A stretch of 64,000 nt of DNA from Achromobacter sp. Marseille-Q4962 (GTDB lineage Bacteria; Pseudomonadota; Gammaproteobacteria; Burkholderiales; Burkholderiaceae_B), in NCBI RefSeq assembly GCF_943737005.1, contig NZ_CALSFU010000010.1, positions 122,982 through 186,981 of the forward strand, in the 5' to 3' direction. A program made the translations under genes and the position numbers. Below, in pieces: positions 63,859 to 64,000 of the stretch. The notes under the pieces are model-generated. The model ran no database searches, had not been told where the DNA came from, and saw only the letters and a program-made list of their open reading frames with translations. Each line of letters starts with the position of its first letter. Positions within the stretch are counted from its first letter, which is position 1.

Positions 63859-64000
63859 GCCCTTGGTTTTTCCCGGCGGTCGTGCCGGAGGCTGCTCTTC
63901 GTGGGTCGCCCGGCGGCGCGGACGCCGGGCTGCGAGCCGCCCGGCTTGCCGCGCGGCCGGCCTGGGGCGAGCCCCGCAAGCCCCTTCCCCCACCCCATCC

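Overview
The window is high-GC betaproteobacterial chromosome and most likely Bordetella or a very close Alcaligenaceae relative. The evidence is a lysine/alanine repeat histone H1-like protein of the BpH1 type, a Bug/TctC solute-binding protein, a Dlt-like D-alanylation operon matching the dra locus known from B. pertussis, a fragment of an IS481-family transposase, and typical betaproteobacterial gene neighbourhoods (aroQ-accB-accC-prmA; rplM-rpsI-argC; mpl-esterase-RNB). I could not assign a species. I saw no rRNA, tRNA, CRISPR array or intact insertion sequence.

Layout. 0-2.45 kb is decayed: a DUF3142-type lipoprotein pseudogene (internal loss, frame change and in-frame stop) and a truncated neighbour that ends against ribD. 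2.4-5.3 kb holds ribD (-) and a cysteine hydrolase/GlxA-type regulator pair (+). 5.3-9.5 kb holds nrdR, glyA, a YbhB-type protein and tyrS (-). 9.7-12.3 kb holds an M23 endopeptidase and anmK (+). 12.4-15.7 kb holds erpA, a DUF6776 protein, argC, rpsI and rplM (-). 16-20.6 kb is a complete branched-chain amino-acid type ABC importer (-), followed by an orphan Tat-exported TRAP-type binding protein and pmbA. 23.4-28.4 kb (+) holds darP, a carboxylesterase and a Thi5/NMT1-like ABC importer co-transcribed with an isochorismatase-type hydrolase. 28.4-33.6 kb holds a GNAT/acyl-CoA-synthetase-like protein (-), gltX (+) and an MFS exporter (-). 33.7-34.6 kb is a small foreign-looking scar: a toxin-like fragment, a possible immunity gene and an IS481-family remnant. 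34.6-38.1 kb holds a lipoprotein, a LysR regulator, a hydrolase and a Bug protein. 38.2-42.3 kb is an Lrp-type regulator divergent from indolepyruvate ferredoxin oxidoreductase. 42.6-46.8 kb is nrdAB, preceded by two NrdR boxes. 47.1-48.4 kb holds the histone-like gene and a YggT protein. 48.4-52.6 kb is the D-alanylation operon. 52.9-59.75 kb (-) holds slyB-like, pfkB-like, zinc-ribbon, prmA, accC, accB, aroQ and a TlpA-like gene. 59.8-63.9 kb (+) holds mpl, an esterase and an RNB-domain ribonuclease.

Connections. NrdR (5.3 kb) very probably represses nrdAB (42.6 kb) through the paired boxes on its promoter. AnmK, Mpl and the M23 peptidase all serve peptidoglycan turnover and recycling. The dlt-like operon is the most interesting system: carrier protein, ligase, MBOAT, DltD esterase and a 41-residue DltX-like microprotein ending in FQYQQF, in a Gram-negative that should have no lipoteichoic acid, so the envelope acceptor is the open question.
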